Below are positions 52,498 to 61,525 of a stretch of 64,000 nt of DNA, in pieces (the stretch's first letter is position 1; every line of letters begins with the position of its first letter). Both the position numbers and the translations under genes were made by a program. The stretch is from assembly GCA_016715425.1 (NCBI GenBank), contig JADKAC010000008.1, forward strand, positions 231,001 to 295,000, written 5' to 3'. The notes beneath the pieces were generated by a model. It searched no databases. It saw nothing but the letters and a program-made list of their open reading frames with translations, and was not told where the DNA came from. This DNA is from Bacteroidota bacterium (GTDB lineage Bacteria > Bacteroidota > Bacteroidia > Chitinophagales > BACL12).

Positions 52498-53229
52498 TCA
52501 GGCAATTTTATTCTTCACAAGTAAATCTATGAAAGTGATTGAACTGTCTTCCATTTTATTTACAATACTTTCAATTTTAGAGGCAATAAAGTTGTAAAAT
52601 ACTTGCAGAATAATGGCAACAATAAGCCCGAATACTGTAGTTAATAATGCTACCTTAATACCGCTTGCAACAATGGTTGCTGAAATAGCTCCGGCGTTAG
52701 CGATATCATCAAAAGCCTGAACCATCCCGATTACTGTTCCAAAGAATCCAAGCATTGGCGCCAATGCAATGAATAATGAAATCCAGGATAACCCTTTTTC
52801 TAATTGACCCATTTGAACAGATCCATAAGAAGAAACAGTTTTCTCTACGATATCAATTCCTTCGTCGGTGCGGGTAAGACCCTGATACATGATTGAAGCA
52901 ATAGGACCACGTGTTGCTTTGCAAAAACTTTTCGCTTTCTCCACATCTTTTGCAACTAAAGACTTTTCAATATTTGCCAATAATTTATCTGCATTGATAT
53001 CAGCAAGACTTAAAGTAATGATACGCTCAATACAAAAAGCAAGTCCGAGAATAAGACAAACAAGAATAGTAGACATAAAAGCCCAGCCACCTTCTATAAA
53101 GTAGCGTTTCATTAAAGTAATACCACCTTCGCTGGCAACTACTTCTTCAGCAGCATCCTGTGCCATTAACACACCAGGGATGATAACAAATACCCCTAAC
53201 AGGGCGATAATTCCAATCAACTTTTTCAT
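52498..53229 (-). CDS. MotA/TolQ/ExbB proton channel family protein
   Basis: A 243-residue membrane protein. The N-terminus looks like a signal or first helix (1-23, ending LMAQ), followed by GGWAFMSTILVCLILGLAF, a cytoplasmic loop and the ExbB core GLSWISLFIALAPMLGFFGTVIGMVQAF plus VALLTTVFGLIVAIILQVF. The Thr in GTVIGM and TT of the last helix line the proton path in the family. It is the first gene of the four-gene motor operon. Confidence 0.93.
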   Translation of the reverse strand: MKKLIGIIALLGVFVIIPGVLMAQDAAEEVVASEGGITLMKRYFIEGGWAFMSTILVCLILGLAFCIERIITLSLADINADKLLANIEKSLVAKDVEKAKSFCKATRGPIASIMYQGLTRTDEGIDIVEKTVSSYGSVQMGQLEKGLSWISLFIALAPMLGFFGTVIGMVQAFDDIANAGAISATIVASGIKVALLTTVFGLIVAIILQVFYNFIASKIESIVNKMEDSSITFIDLLVKNKIA

Positions 53230-53345
53230 AAAGTGAAATTTGTTTTTATTAGATATTTAAAAGATTGAGATACAAATAAAGCAATTTTAAACGTGTACAC
53301 GAAATAGCAAGTTAAATTTTTAAAAAAATAATTCTCCATTTCCTG

Positions 53346-53433
53346 CGGAGAGAGAGGGATTCGAACCCTCGATACCCTTTAGAGGCATACACACTTTCCA
53401 GGCGTGCTCCTTAAACCACTCGGACATCTCTCC
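53346..53433 (-). tRNA. tRNA-Ser (anticodon GGA)
   Basis: An 88-nt tRNA on the minus strand. The acceptor GGAGAGA pairs with TCTCTCC, the discriminator is G, the T-loop reads GGTTCGAATCC and a long variable arm (typical of tRNA-Ser) follows the anticodon arm CACGC-CTGGAAA-GTGTG. The anticodon GGA reads UCC/UCU. CCA is not encoded. Confidence 0.97.
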
Positions 53434-53501
53434 ATTTTAATAAGGGCGACAAAGGTTTAAAATAATACCGATAGCACCAAACATTAATTTTATCACTAAC
53501 T

Positions 53502-54278
53502 CTACTCTCCGGCATATTTAAATACCTTATTGGCATTTTTGTTTGTTACTTCTACTATTAATTCCACAGGGTGTTCTAAAACTTCAGATAATTTTTTTGC
53601 AACCAGGTTTATGTAAGCCGGTTCATTGCGTTTACCACGATAAGGAACCGGTGCAAGATAAGGAGAATCAGTTTCTAACACTATTGACTTCAAATGATAA
53701 TTTGACAAAACTTTGTCAAGACCACCATTCTTAAATGTTACCACTCCTCCTATTCCTATCATTAACCCGGTATTTATAGCTCGTTCCAATTGTTGAGTAC
53801 TTCCTGAGAAGCAGTGAAAAATTCCTGTAAGATTTCCATCCTGATGTTTCTCTATTATATGTATGCAATCATCCGTGGCATTGCGGGAATGTATAATTAT
53901 AGGTAACTGCATTTGCTTCGCCCAAATAATCTGTTGTTCAAATGCAGCAATTTGCTGATCCTTAAAACTCAAATCCCAAAAATAATCCAACCCTGTTTCA
54001 CCAATACCGTAAAATGTTGTTGATTTATTTTGAAATTGTTCTTCCATTTTTTCCAACACACTTTTAAAATCTTCTTTCACGGAACATGGATGCAGACCAA
54101 TCATTGGAAAACATTTTTCAGGATATTTAGAATGTAACTGCAACATCGGCTCAATAGTTTCTAAATCTATATTGGGCATATAAATTCTGATAACATCTTT
54201 TGCATTCGCTATCATATTATCTCTGTCGGCATCAAACTCCGGCAAATAAATATGCGCATGTGTATCAATTAAATTCAT
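53502..54278 (-). CDS. tatD: TatD family metal-dependent hydrolase
   Basis: A 258-residue TIM-barrel hydrolase of the TatD type, usually a 3'-5' DNase. Metal ligands His7 and His9 in DTHAHI, the Glu of GETGLDY, His of IIHSRNA, His of FHCFSG and the Asp of LETDSPYLAP are all present. Length is normal. The gene overlaps the polysaccharide deacetylase gene upstream by 14 nt in a different frame, so the two are probably co-transcribed. Confidence 0.93.
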   Translation of the reverse strand: MNLIDTHAHIYLPEFDADRDNMIANAKDVIRIYMPNIDLETIEPMLQLHSKYPEKCFPMIGLHPCSVKEDFKSVLEKMEEQFQNKSTTFYGIGETGLDYFWDLSFKDQQIAAFEQQIIWAKQMQLPIIIHSRNATDDCIHIIEKHQDGNLTGIFHCFSGSTQQLERAINTGLMIGIGGVVTFKNGGLDKVLSNYHLKSIVLETDSPYLAPVPYRGKRNEPAYINLVAKKLSEVLEHPVELIVEVTNKNANKVFKYAGE

Positions 54279-54894
54279 TCATCGCTTTTGGTAGAGGCTT
54301 AAAAGTAAAACCCTTTTCAGAAAAATATTTTAATACAAGGGGCAAGGCACCTAATACATTATGTTTTGCTTTTTCACTGTCGTGAAATACAACAATACTT
54401 CCTGATTCAGTATGTTGAATAACATTATCAGCACATGATTCCGGAGTTTGCGCAACATCAAAATCACCACTCAACACATCCCACATTATTATACGATATT
54501 GATTGCGCAAATGCTGAATTTGCTTTATTCCAATGCGTCCATAGGGCGGTCTGAATAAATTTGAATTTGCAAGTGTATTACAGGCCTCTATATTATTAAT
54601 GTATTCTTCATCTTTAGATTTCCATCCATTCAAATGGTTATAAGTATGATTGCCAATGGTATGACCTTCATTAATAATTCTATCAAAAAGATCCGGATGT
54701 TTTTTAATATTCTCTCCAATGCAAAAAAATGTGGAAGCGGCATTGTATCGGCTTAACAATTCCAACACTTTTTCAGTAACCACCGGCACAGGACCATCAT
54801 CAAACGTAAGATAAATTTCTTTTTGCCCAGACATATTCCAAATGAGTCCGGGATAAACTGCTTTCACATACCAAGGTGTTTTAATCCAATACAT
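54265..54894 (-). CDS. Polysaccharide deacetylase (NodB-like)
   Basis: A 209-residue NodB homology enzyme of carbohydrate esterase family 4. It shows the catalytic TFDDGP (Asp32, Asp33), the metal His83 and His87 in GNHTYNH, the RPPYGR stretch (115-120) and IVVFHDSEKA near the end. It should deacetylate an N-acetylated glycan. There is no clear signal peptide (MYWIKTPWYVKAVYP), so export is uncertain. It overlaps tatD by 14 nt. Confidence 0.92.
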   Translation of the reverse strand: MYWIKTPWYVKAVYPGLIWNMSGQKEIYLTFDDGPVPVVTEKVLELLSRYNAASTFFCIGENIKKHPDLFDRIINEGHTIGNHTYNHLNGWKSKDEEYINNIEACNTLANSNLFRPPYGRIGIKQIQHLRNQYRIIMWDVLSGDFDVAQTPESCADNVIQHTESGSIVVFHDSEKAKHNVLGALPLVLKYFSEKGFTFKPLPKAMNEFN

Positions 54895-54959
54895 TTATAA
54901 ACAATAATACTAATTTATTTTTCTAATCCATTTCTTGCAATGTCTTATGTGCGATGTTT

Positions 54960-54967
54960 TAACTTTG
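54960..54967 (+). promoter_or_regulatory. Bacteroidota -7 promoter box (TAACTTTG) close to gltX
   Basis: TAACTTTG ends 4 nt before the GTG start at 54972. A TTG at 54935-54937 could be part of a -33 element, though the 22-nt spacing is long. Very short or no leader is expected. Confidence 0.5.
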
Positions 54968-54971
54968 CGAT

Positions 54972-56513
54972 GTGAGTACAGTAAAGAAAGTAAGATTGCG
55001 ATATGCGCCCAGCCCAACAGGTCCTCAGCATATTGGTGGTATCAGAACTGCATTGTTCAATTATTTATTCGTAAAAAAAAATAACGGTACATTGATTTTG
55101 CGAAGTGAGGATACAGATCAAAGCAGGTTTGTTCCCGGTGCAGAAGATTACATTATTAATAGTTGCAAATGGGCAGGAATTACTTTTGATGAAGGCATAC
55201 ATATCGGTGGGCCATTTGCGCCATACCGACAAAGTGAGCGCAAGCATTTGTATCTGCAATATGCGCAGCAATTAATTGAAAGTGGCAATGCATATTATGC
55301 ATTTGATACACAGGAAGAATTGGAAGATATGCGCAAGCGAATGACCGATCAAGGAAATCCTTCACCGGCCTATGATCATATCACCCGACAATACATGAAA
55401 AATTCTCTCACCTTATCACACGATGAAGTGAAAGAACGTTTGGCAAATAATACTCCTTATGTGATTCGTATTTCGATGCCTCGCAATGAAGAAATAAAAT
55501 TTAATGATTTGATAAGAGGATGGGTGGTTTTTAATTCAAATCAGTTAGATGATAAAGTGTTATTTAAAAGTGATGGTATGCCTACTTATCACCTTGCCAA
55601 TGTGGTTGACGACTACCTGATGCAAATAACACATGTGGTAAGAGGAGAAGAATGGTTGCCAAGTGCACCTACACATGTGATATTATATCGCTATCTCGGT
55701 TGGGAAGAAGCAATGCCTCTATTTGCACATTTACCTTTAGTATTAAAACCGGAAGGCAATGGAAAATTAAGCAAACGGGATGGCGACAGACTTGGCTTTC
55801 CTATTTATACTTTGGATTGGGAAAATCCATTGACCGGAGAAAAAATTTCAGGGTTGGCAGAGCGAGGATTTTTACCTGAAGCATATATGAATTTTCTTGC
55901 TATGCTTGGATGGCATCCCGGTGGCGATCAGGAAGTGTTTTCACCCGAAGAATTAATTGAAGCCTTCACTATAGAAAGAGTGGGTAAAAGCGGTGCACGA
56001 TTCGATCCGGAAAAAGCCAAATGGATTAATCAGCAACATATAAAAATGCGGAGTGGCGAAGCATTAGCAACACTGCTTCAATCTACTCTGGATTTACATG
56101 AAATAAAAGCCGATAAAAATTATGTAGCCGCAGTTTGCGAATTAATGAAGGAGCGGGCTGTATTTATTCCTGATCTATACGAACAAGGCATTTACTTTTT
56201 TAAAGATGTGGAATCTTATGATGAAACTATCATTCGAAAAAAATGGAAAAAAGAAAAATCAAATATTTTTGAATCACTTGCCGAATTACTTGAAAATACA
56301 GATAATTTTACGGTTGAAAATTTAGAGAAAATTGTAAAGCAATTTATGACCGATAATCAATTAAATTCAGGAGAAGTAATGCCCATTTTAAGATTGGCTA
56401 TGGCAGGTGGATTACAAGGCCCGCCGGTTTTTAATATGATGCATGTTCTTGGAAAAAATATTTCAGTTAACCGATTAATATTTGCAATTAAAAAATTTAA
56501 TACCTTGCACTAA
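54972..56513 (+). CDS. gltX: Glutamyl-tRNA synthetase
   Basis: A 513-residue class I synthetase that charges tRNA-Glu. It starts with GTG (MSTVKKVRLRYAPSPTG), has the HIGH-like HIGG at 20-23 and the KMSKS-like KLSKR at 265-269, plus GVERGEEWLPS-type tRNA-binding residues (VVRGEEWLPSAPTH). The ATG two bases upstream (54970) is out of frame and runs straight into a stop. Length is normal. Confidence 0.97.
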   Translation: MSTVKKVRLRYAPSPTGPQHIGGIRTALFNYLFVKKNNGTLILRSEDTDQSRFVPGAEDYIINSCKWAGITFDEGIHIGGPFAPYRQSERKHLYLQYAQQLIESGNAYYAFDTQEELEDMRKRMTDQGNPSPAYDHITRQYMKNSLTLSHDEVKERLANNTPYVIRISMPRNEEIKFNDLIRGWVVFNSNQLDDKVLFKSDGMPTYHLANVVDDYLMQITHVVRGEEWLPSAPTHVILYRYLGWEEAMPLFAHLPLVLKPEGNGKLSKRDGDRLGFPIYTLDWENPLTGEKISGLAERGFLPEAYMNFLAMLGWHPGGDQEVFSPEELIEAFTIERVGKSGARFDPEKAKWINQQHIKMRSGEALATLLQSTLDLHEIKADKNYVAAVCELMKERAVFIPDLYEQGIYFFKDVESYDETIIRKKWKKEKSNIFESLAELLENTDNFTVENLEKIVKQFMTDNQLNSGEVMPILRLAMAGGLQGPPVFNMMHVLGKNISVNRLIFAIKKFNTLH

Positions 56514-56525
56514 AATTTGAATGCT

Positions 56526-56981
56526 ATGCCAAAGAAGAAACCAATGAGTGGAAAACCCGAAGTTCACAAAGAACTCGAAGGATTTGAAGTGGGCATTAAT
56601 GAGTTCGGAGAAATTACTTCGAACATGCCAATTGATAAAATCAACAAATTCCTGAACAGTCATGTGGACGACAAAAAATTTCGTGATCTGGAAAACATCC
56701 CCTATGCTAAAAAGGGTGATGAAGAGGAAGACACGGACGATGATGATGATTTTGATGACGATGATGATTTCGACGAATTTGATGATGATGATGACTCAGG
56801 ATTTGATGAAGATCTGGAAGATTTAGAAGAACTTGTAGAAGGTAAAGGAAAAGGAAAAGCCAAAGGGAAAAAAGGTAAGGATGAAGATGAAATTGAAGGC
56901 GATTTAAATGAAGAAGAATTTTTAGATGAGTATGCTGATGATTTCAGTGAAGAAGATGATTATAATTTCGACGATAACTAA
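56526..56981 (+). CDS. Acidic protein of unknown function
   Basis: A 151-residue soluble protein I cannot name. The N-terminal 60 residues look folded (KPEVHKELEGFEVGINEFGEITSNMPIDKINKFLN, given here only as a description of the stretch around residues 8-45). The rest is dominated by Asp and Glu runs, with a short Lys/Gly stretch (GKGKGKAKGKKGK). The ATG at 56526 is preferred over an in-frame TTG at 56517 that lies in a promoter-like TAAAATTTG. It follows gltX by 12 nt and ends in a terminator. Confidence 0.7.
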   Translation: MPKKKPMSGKPEVHKELEGFEVGINEFGEITSNMPIDKINKFLNSHVDDKKFRDLENIPYAKKGDEEEDTDDDDDFDDDDDFDEFDDDDDSGFDEDLEDLEELVEGKGKGKAKGKKGKDEDEIEGDLNEEEFLDEYADDFSEEDDYNFDDN

Positions 56982-57004
56982 TAGATTTTAATTCAATGTT
57001 TTTT

Positions 57005-57034
57005 AAAGCCGTAATTTTTATTGCGGCTTTTTTT
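57005..57034 (+). terminator. Rho-independent terminator after gltX and the acidic gene
   Basis: AAAGCCG (57005-57011) pairs with CGGCTTT (57024-57030), extended by TAA/TTG, and is followed by a T-run. The T-run meets the stop codon of the minus-strand TrmN6 gene. Confidence 0.9.
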
Positions 57035-57743
57035 ATTTTCTGAAGTGTAAATAAAATTCTTCAGTAAGATTTTTAAAAGTGCCTGAGTAAGTATTAGGTT
57101 TGTCACCTTCAATAATTATAATATTTTCCTGAACTATTGATTGTTGCTTTTTAATTTCTACAAGTATGCGAATTGGAGGCTTATCCGCTTTTGAATAAAC
57201 AATAGTTTTTCGATGGCAAAACAATTTGTTATGTAGTGCTGATTTCAAAAATTTCTCTGCAGTTTCAAAAGGAAGAATTACTGCCAGCTTTCCGGTTTCT
57301 GAAAGCAAATGTTGAGAAGCAGAAATCAATACTTCACTATCAAGATTTTCTGCAACACGGGCAATGTTTCTTCCAATGTCAGCAACAGGAAATCCATTGC
57401 TGAAATATGGAGGATTGCAAATAATTAAATCATACTTCTTCTTACAAGTGTGAAAATAATTATGCAAATTCGAATGCAAAATATGAATTCGATTCGCCCA
57501 TGGTGACGCCAACACATTTGCTTTTGCTTGCTCAACAGCATCTTTATTAATATCAATTCCATCAATCAATGCAATGCTATTTCGCTGTGCAATCATCAAT
57601 GCAAGAATACCAGTGCCACTGCCAATATCAAGTGCATAAGAAACATTTTCTATATCAACCCAACTGCCAAGCAATATCGCATCCGTACCTAATTTCATAG
57701 CTACTTTTTCTTGTTGAATAGCAAATTGTTTAAATTGAAACAT
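57033..57743 (-). CDS. trmN6: tRNA1(Val) A37 N6-methyltransferase
   Basis: A 236-residue SAM-dependent enzyme (YfiC family) that methylates A37 of tRNA1-Val. It begins MFQFKQFAIQQEKVAMKLGTDA, the usual family start, and has the SAM motif ALDIGSGTGILAL (38-50), the acidic GIDIN and the N6-adenine motif NPPYFSNG (110-117). Upstream codons (to 57779) add a stretch unlike the family, so the ATG at 57743 is chosen. Confidence 0.92.
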   Translation of the reverse strand: MFQFKQFAIQQEKVAMKLGTDAILLGSWVDIENVSYALDIGSGTGILALMIAQRNSIALIDGIDINKDAVEQAKANVLASPWANRIHILHSNLHNYFHTCKKKYDLIICNPPYFSNGFPVADIGRNIARVAENLDSEVLISASQHLLSETGKLAVILPFETAEKFLKSALHNKLFCHRKTIVYSKADKPPIRILVEIKKQQSIVQENIIIIEGDKPNTYSGTFKNLTEEFYLHFRK

Positions 57744-57904
57744 ATATAAAATTTTAAATTGCTTTATGCTGGATCTCATTATAAATAAAAGGTAAATATC
57801 CCTACAGTGTCATTTTAAACTCGTAAATGGTTTATAACAAATATTAATATTCGTTTTATAAAACTATTATTTCTACATTTATTTCTCATAAAAATAAAAT
57901 AGCA

Positions 57905-59482
57905 ATGAAAAAAATTTTACTCCTCTCTATTTGTTGCGCATTTATATATACTGTAAATGCACAACTTGTGGTAACAGAAGAATCAAATGATACCACTTTT
58001 ATTTATTCACTCGCAGGTCCGGGTGTTACTATTACCAATCTCACGAGAACATGTGGTGAATCGGGATCGGGATTTTATAATGCATCCTCAGCTTACGTTG
58101 GAATTGATGAAGGAATTCTTCTTACTTCCGGTACAATTGCAAATGCTCTCGGACCAAATGCAAACGGCGGAGCAAGCGGATTTCTAGATACAGATGGCGA
58201 TGTCGATTTGGATGCTTTAATTCCGGGATATTATACTTATGATGCCTGTGTTATCGAATTTGATATGACAGTTGCCGCCGATACAGTCCGCATTTCTTAT
58301 GTTTTCGGTTCAGAAGAATATTTAGAGTTTGTAGGCTCTGCATTTAATGATGTATTTGCATTTTGGGTTAGTGGTCCCGGAATTCCTGATCCTGTAAATA
58401 TTGCAACCATTCCAGGAACTGATGTTCCAGTTGCAATTAATAATGTGAATGACATAAGTTATTCTGATTATTATGTAAATAATGGCGATGGTTATGAAGA
58501 TCCTTATATGAGTGATAGTATGTATGTGCAATACGATGGATTGACAACAGTATTAGATGGCAGTATTGCAGTTACCGCAGGAGAAACCTATCACATGAAA
58601 ATTGCAATTGCCGATGCAGGTGATATGATTTTAGACTCAGGTGTATTTCTTAAAACCGGTAGTTTAGGAAGCTTACGAATGGGTACTGCTTATTATGGCG
58701 ATGGTGAAAGCAATAGTGCTGCCGAAGGTTGTTCCAATGGTTATATTGAATTCACGAACTATGTTCCAAGTGATATGGATTTAGTGATTAATTATTATGT
58801 AGCAGGTACTGCAACAGAAGGCGTGGATTATGAAGAAATTTCCAGTCAGATAATTATTCCTGCAGGAATGTCAACAGCAACTTTACCCATTATACCAATT
58901 GAAGATGCAGCAATTGAATCTGCAGAAACAGTAATTCTTTATTTATACAATCCGCAATCATTATATGTGTATGATAGTGTAATTGTTACCTTGCAAGATA
59001 AACTGAAATCAGATTTTACTTATGAAGCAACTGCAAGTGAAGTTACATTCAGTGATAATTCTGATGCAGCCGTTGAATACAATTGGGATTTTGGTGATGG
59101 TACTTCTTCTACAGGACCTAATCCAATTCATGCATATGTAGCAATCGGCACTTATGAAGTTTGCTTAACAATTACAAATGATCAGGGTTGTACTTCTTCT
59201 ATATGTAAATCAGTTGTTATTGAAAGTGCACAAGGAATAGATGCATTGCAGGCAATTAATTTCCAATTGTATCCAAATCCTGCTACTGATTTAATTACAA
59301 TTAATACTGAAATGATGGAGGGAACAATTGCCCTGCGTGATATTCAAGGTCGTTTGATATCCACTACATCAATTACAGGAAATACAACTACTGTTAATTG
59401 TAGCCAATTAACTCCGGGCATGTACACAATAACTGTTACTGACGGAAATAATACTGGTACACAATTAATTGAAATAAAATAA
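57905..59482 (+). CDS. Choice-of-anchor L domain protein with PKD and T9SS sorting domain
   Basis: A 525-residue exported protein. After the signal peptide (1-19) comes a choice-of-anchor L-type domain (about 40-255; GIDEGILLTSGTIANA, YVFGSEEYLEF, NDVFAFWVSGPG), a Calx-beta-like unit (about 260-355; GTATEGVDY), one PKD domain (370-440; WDFGDGTSSTGPNP) and a type A T9SS domain from about 452 (LYPNPATDLI). It is a surface protein with a likely binding role. A strong terminator follows its stop. Confidence 0.93.
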   Translation: MKKILLLSICCAFIYTVNAQLVVTEESNDTTFIYSLAGPGVTITNLTRTCGESGSGFYNASSAYVGIDEGILLTSGTIANALGPNANGGASGFLDTDGDVDLDALIPGYYTYDACVIEFDMTVAADTVRISYVFGSEEYLEFVGSAFNDVFAFWVSGPGIPDPVNIATIPGTDVPVAINNVNDISYSDYYVNNGDGYEDPYMSDSMYVQYDGLTTVLDGSIAVTAGETYHMKIAIADAGDMILDSGVFLKTGSLGSLRMGTAYYGDGESNSAAEGCSNGYIEFTNYVPSDMDLVINYYVAGTATEGVDYEEISSQIIIPAGMSTATLPIIPIEDAAIESAETVILYLYNPQSLYVYDSVIVTLQDKLKSDFTYEATASEVTFSDNSDAAVEYNWDFGDGTSSTGPNPIHAYVAIGTYEVCLTITNDQGCTSSICKSVVIESAQGIDALQAINFQLYPNPATDLITINTEMMEGTIALRDIQGRLISTTSITGNTTTVNCSQLTPGMYTITVTDGNNTGTQLIEIK

Positions 59483-59498
59483 TTAACTATTAATTTTT

Positions 59499-59528
59499 AA
59501 AAAAGCGGGGCATTCCCCGCTTTTTTTT
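59499..59528 (+). terminator. Rho-independent terminator after the choice-of-anchor L gene
   Basis: The stem AAAAAAGCGGGG / CCCCGCTTTTTT has a 4-nt loop CATT and is followed by T residues. It is 17 nt past the stop codon. Confidence 0.95.
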
Positions 59529-59573
59529 ATAAAAACTTTTTTGATTTGCCAATTTGCCGTATTTTGTCAAACT

Positions 59574-60389
59574 ATGGTACGAATAATTGTTGCAACCGAC
59601 TTTACACCGGCATCTAAGCATGCGGTGGAATATGCATTTAATGCATTTGATGCAGAGAACACTGCATTTATTCTTGTTCATGTAGTGCATGTGGATGGAC
59701 CACCACCGGCTTTTATGTTCAATAAATTAATTGAATCACTGAAGTTAAGAGCAAAATATAAATTTGAAAATTTGCTTACAGAAATTACCCAACCGAAATT
59801 TTCTAAAATCATTAACCGAATTGAATATGGTTCTTCAGTACATTCTGTAATTGAGAAAGCTGCACGGGAAGAAAATGCAGATTTAATAATTGCAGGTGCA
59901 GGGATGCGTCATAATTTAGAACAAATGGTAATGGGTGATGTGGCAACACATCTTGTTTCTTACAGTGCTTTTCCAGTTATTATTGTTCCGCAGCAAGCAG
60001 CTATTAAACGTATTGAAACTATTGTGAATGCAACCGGTGTAGAACAAACGGAAGGAGATTTTATGCGGATGATGAAATTTGCAGAAATCTTAAAAGCAAA
60101 TGTTACTATGCTGCATGTTTACAATAATGCCGACCGAGCAAATAGTATCCAGGCAAAAACAATTCAAGAATTAGCAATGGATAAATATGGATTTAATAAT
60201 GTGCGATTCGAATATGAGGTCAACACAAGTGCAGTAAAAGGAATTATAAAATATCTGAATAAAACAAATCCGGATTTGTTAGCTGTATTCCCCCACAAAC
60301 AAGTTTATCTGGATCGTATTTTCAGCCATAGAATTACCAAAGATTTGGCAGGAAAATCGGCAGTGCCAATGCTTGTTGTAAAAAATTAA
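59574..60389 (+). CDS. Universal stress protein with two USP domains
   Basis: A 271-residue cytoplasmic protein made of two tandem USP domains. The first starts VRIIVATDFTPASKHAVEYAF and has the nucleotide-binding IIAGAGMRHNLEQMVMGDVATHLV; the second starts near residue 145 and lacks the full G-2x-G-9x-G motif. USPs bind ATP or AMP and act in stress. The ATG at 59574 is chosen; an upstream in-frame TTG adds 11 unlike residues. A near-promoter TATTTTG ends 7 nt before it. It is paralogous to the next gene. Confidence 0.88.
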   Translation: MVRIIVATDFTPASKHAVEYAFNAFDAENTAFILVHVVHVDGPPPAFMFNKLIESLKLRAKYKFENLLTEITQPKFSKIINRIEYGSSVHSVIEKAAREENADLIIAGAGMRHNLEQMVMGDVATHLVSYSAFPVIIVPQQAAIKRIETIVNATGVEQTEGDFMRMMKFAEILKANVTMLHVYNNADRANSIQAKTIQELAMDKYGFNNVRFEYEVNTSAVKGIIKYLNKTNPDLLAVFPHKQVYLDRIFSHRITKDLAGKSAVPMLVVKN

Positions 60390-60471
60390 AATCATGGTGT
60401 AATATTTTTATATAACCATTTTATTAATTGCCTTTTATTTACCTTCACCGCAAAATTTAATACATACTATT

Positions 60472-61296
60472 ATGTTAAAAATATTAGCTACCTCTGATTT
60501 TTCAGACGCATCAAAACATGCGCTTCGATATGCAATAAAAATTACCGAAAATATTCAAGGCGAAATCGTTTTATTAAATGTGGTTTATATGGATGGGCCA
60601 CCTGCAGCATCCATGTCGTCCATGTTACTGGAATCAATGAAAACAAAAGCCTATTTTAAATTTCAGGAATTCGCCGAAAGTTTGGACTCAGAATTTGGCA
60701 GAAAATTAAATTTACAATTACGAGTTGAAATAGGATATCCTGTTGCTCGCATTATTGAAAAAGTGGCTCAAGAAGAAAATGTAGAATTAATTGTTCTCGG
60801 TAGAAAAGGATTAACTGGTTTAGAAAAAGTGTTTATTGGAAGTGTTGCCGCACATGTGGCAATGAACAGCAAGTATCCTGTATTATTGGTACCTGCAAAA
60901 GCAGAGTTAAAACCTGTAAAAAAAATGGTAGATGCTTGCGACTTATATCAAACTGAAGAAGAATTTGAAACAGTAACTTACTTTGCCTCTAAACTAAATG
61001 CTACCATTACTATGTTGCATATTTTTTCAGATGAGGAACAAAGAAATAAAAATAATTTTACCGAATTAGCTTCAACTATGCAGGAAAAATTTCATACTCA
61101 TAATTTTAATTATGCCTCAGAAGTAAATTCCAATGTAGTGGAAGGCATTGAACATTATTTGCAAAATAATTCAACTGATATGCTTGTGGTATTTACACAC
61201 AAACGTTTGTTCTATGAGCGCCTGTTTAATAGAAGTGTAACTAAGGAGTTAGCAAATGAAATAGATATTCCGGTTCTGGTGTTAAAGGCTATTTAA
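60472..61296 (+). CDS. Universal stress protein with two USP domains (paralogue)
   Basis: A 274-residue protein similar over its whole length to the USP 83 nt upstream (both start with a LATSDF/VATDF strand, and share MDGPPAASM/VDGPPPAFM). It carries the motif VLGRKGLTGLEKVFIGSVAAHV typical of ATP-binding USPs in its first domain. The pair reflects a tandem duplication. A 25-nt inverted repeat follows 9 nt after the stop. Confidence 0.88.
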   Translation: MLKILATSDFSDASKHALRYAIKITENIQGEIVLLNVVYMDGPPAASMSSMLLESMKTKAYFKFQEFAESLDSEFGRKLNLQLRVEIGYPVARIIEKVAQEENVELIVLGRKGLTGLEKVFIGSVAAHVAMNSKYPVLLVPAKAELKPVKKMVDACDLYQTEEEFETVTYFASKLNATITMLHIFSDEEQRNKNNFTELASTMQEKFHTHNFNYASEVNSNVVEGIEHYLQNNSTDMLVVFTHKRLFYERLFNRSVTKELANEIDIPVLVLKAI

Positions 61297-61305
61297 AATT
61301 TTAAT

Positions 61306-61330
61306 TATACTATTGAAATTTCATAGTATA
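61306..61330. promoter_or_regulatory. 25-nt inverted repeat between usp and pafA
   Basis: TATACTAT (61306-61313) and ATAGTATA (61323-61330) are perfect complements around a 9-nt core containing the palindrome GAAATTTC. No T-tract follows. A 10-bp direct copy of ATAGTATAAA returns at 61434-61443, and a second imperfect repeat lies at 61428-61458 before pafA. Confidence 0.5.
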
Positions 61331-61525
61331 AACCTTTGGAATTGATGTTACCTGCTGCTCAAATAATTTTGATATAGGATAAATGTTATCCGGTATTTGT
61401 TTACATTGAAGAAAAAGAATTTTATTCGACAGAATAGTATAAATAAAAATATTCTATCTTCAATTTAAAGGGTTACAATCTGGAAATTGTTTTATCCAAA
61501 ATTTTAATTATTCTAAATTATTCAA

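Noticed and set aside
53230..53345. A further small RNA gene next to tRNA-Ser
   Set aside because: The stretch is AT-rich with no stable stem or second tRNA-like pattern.
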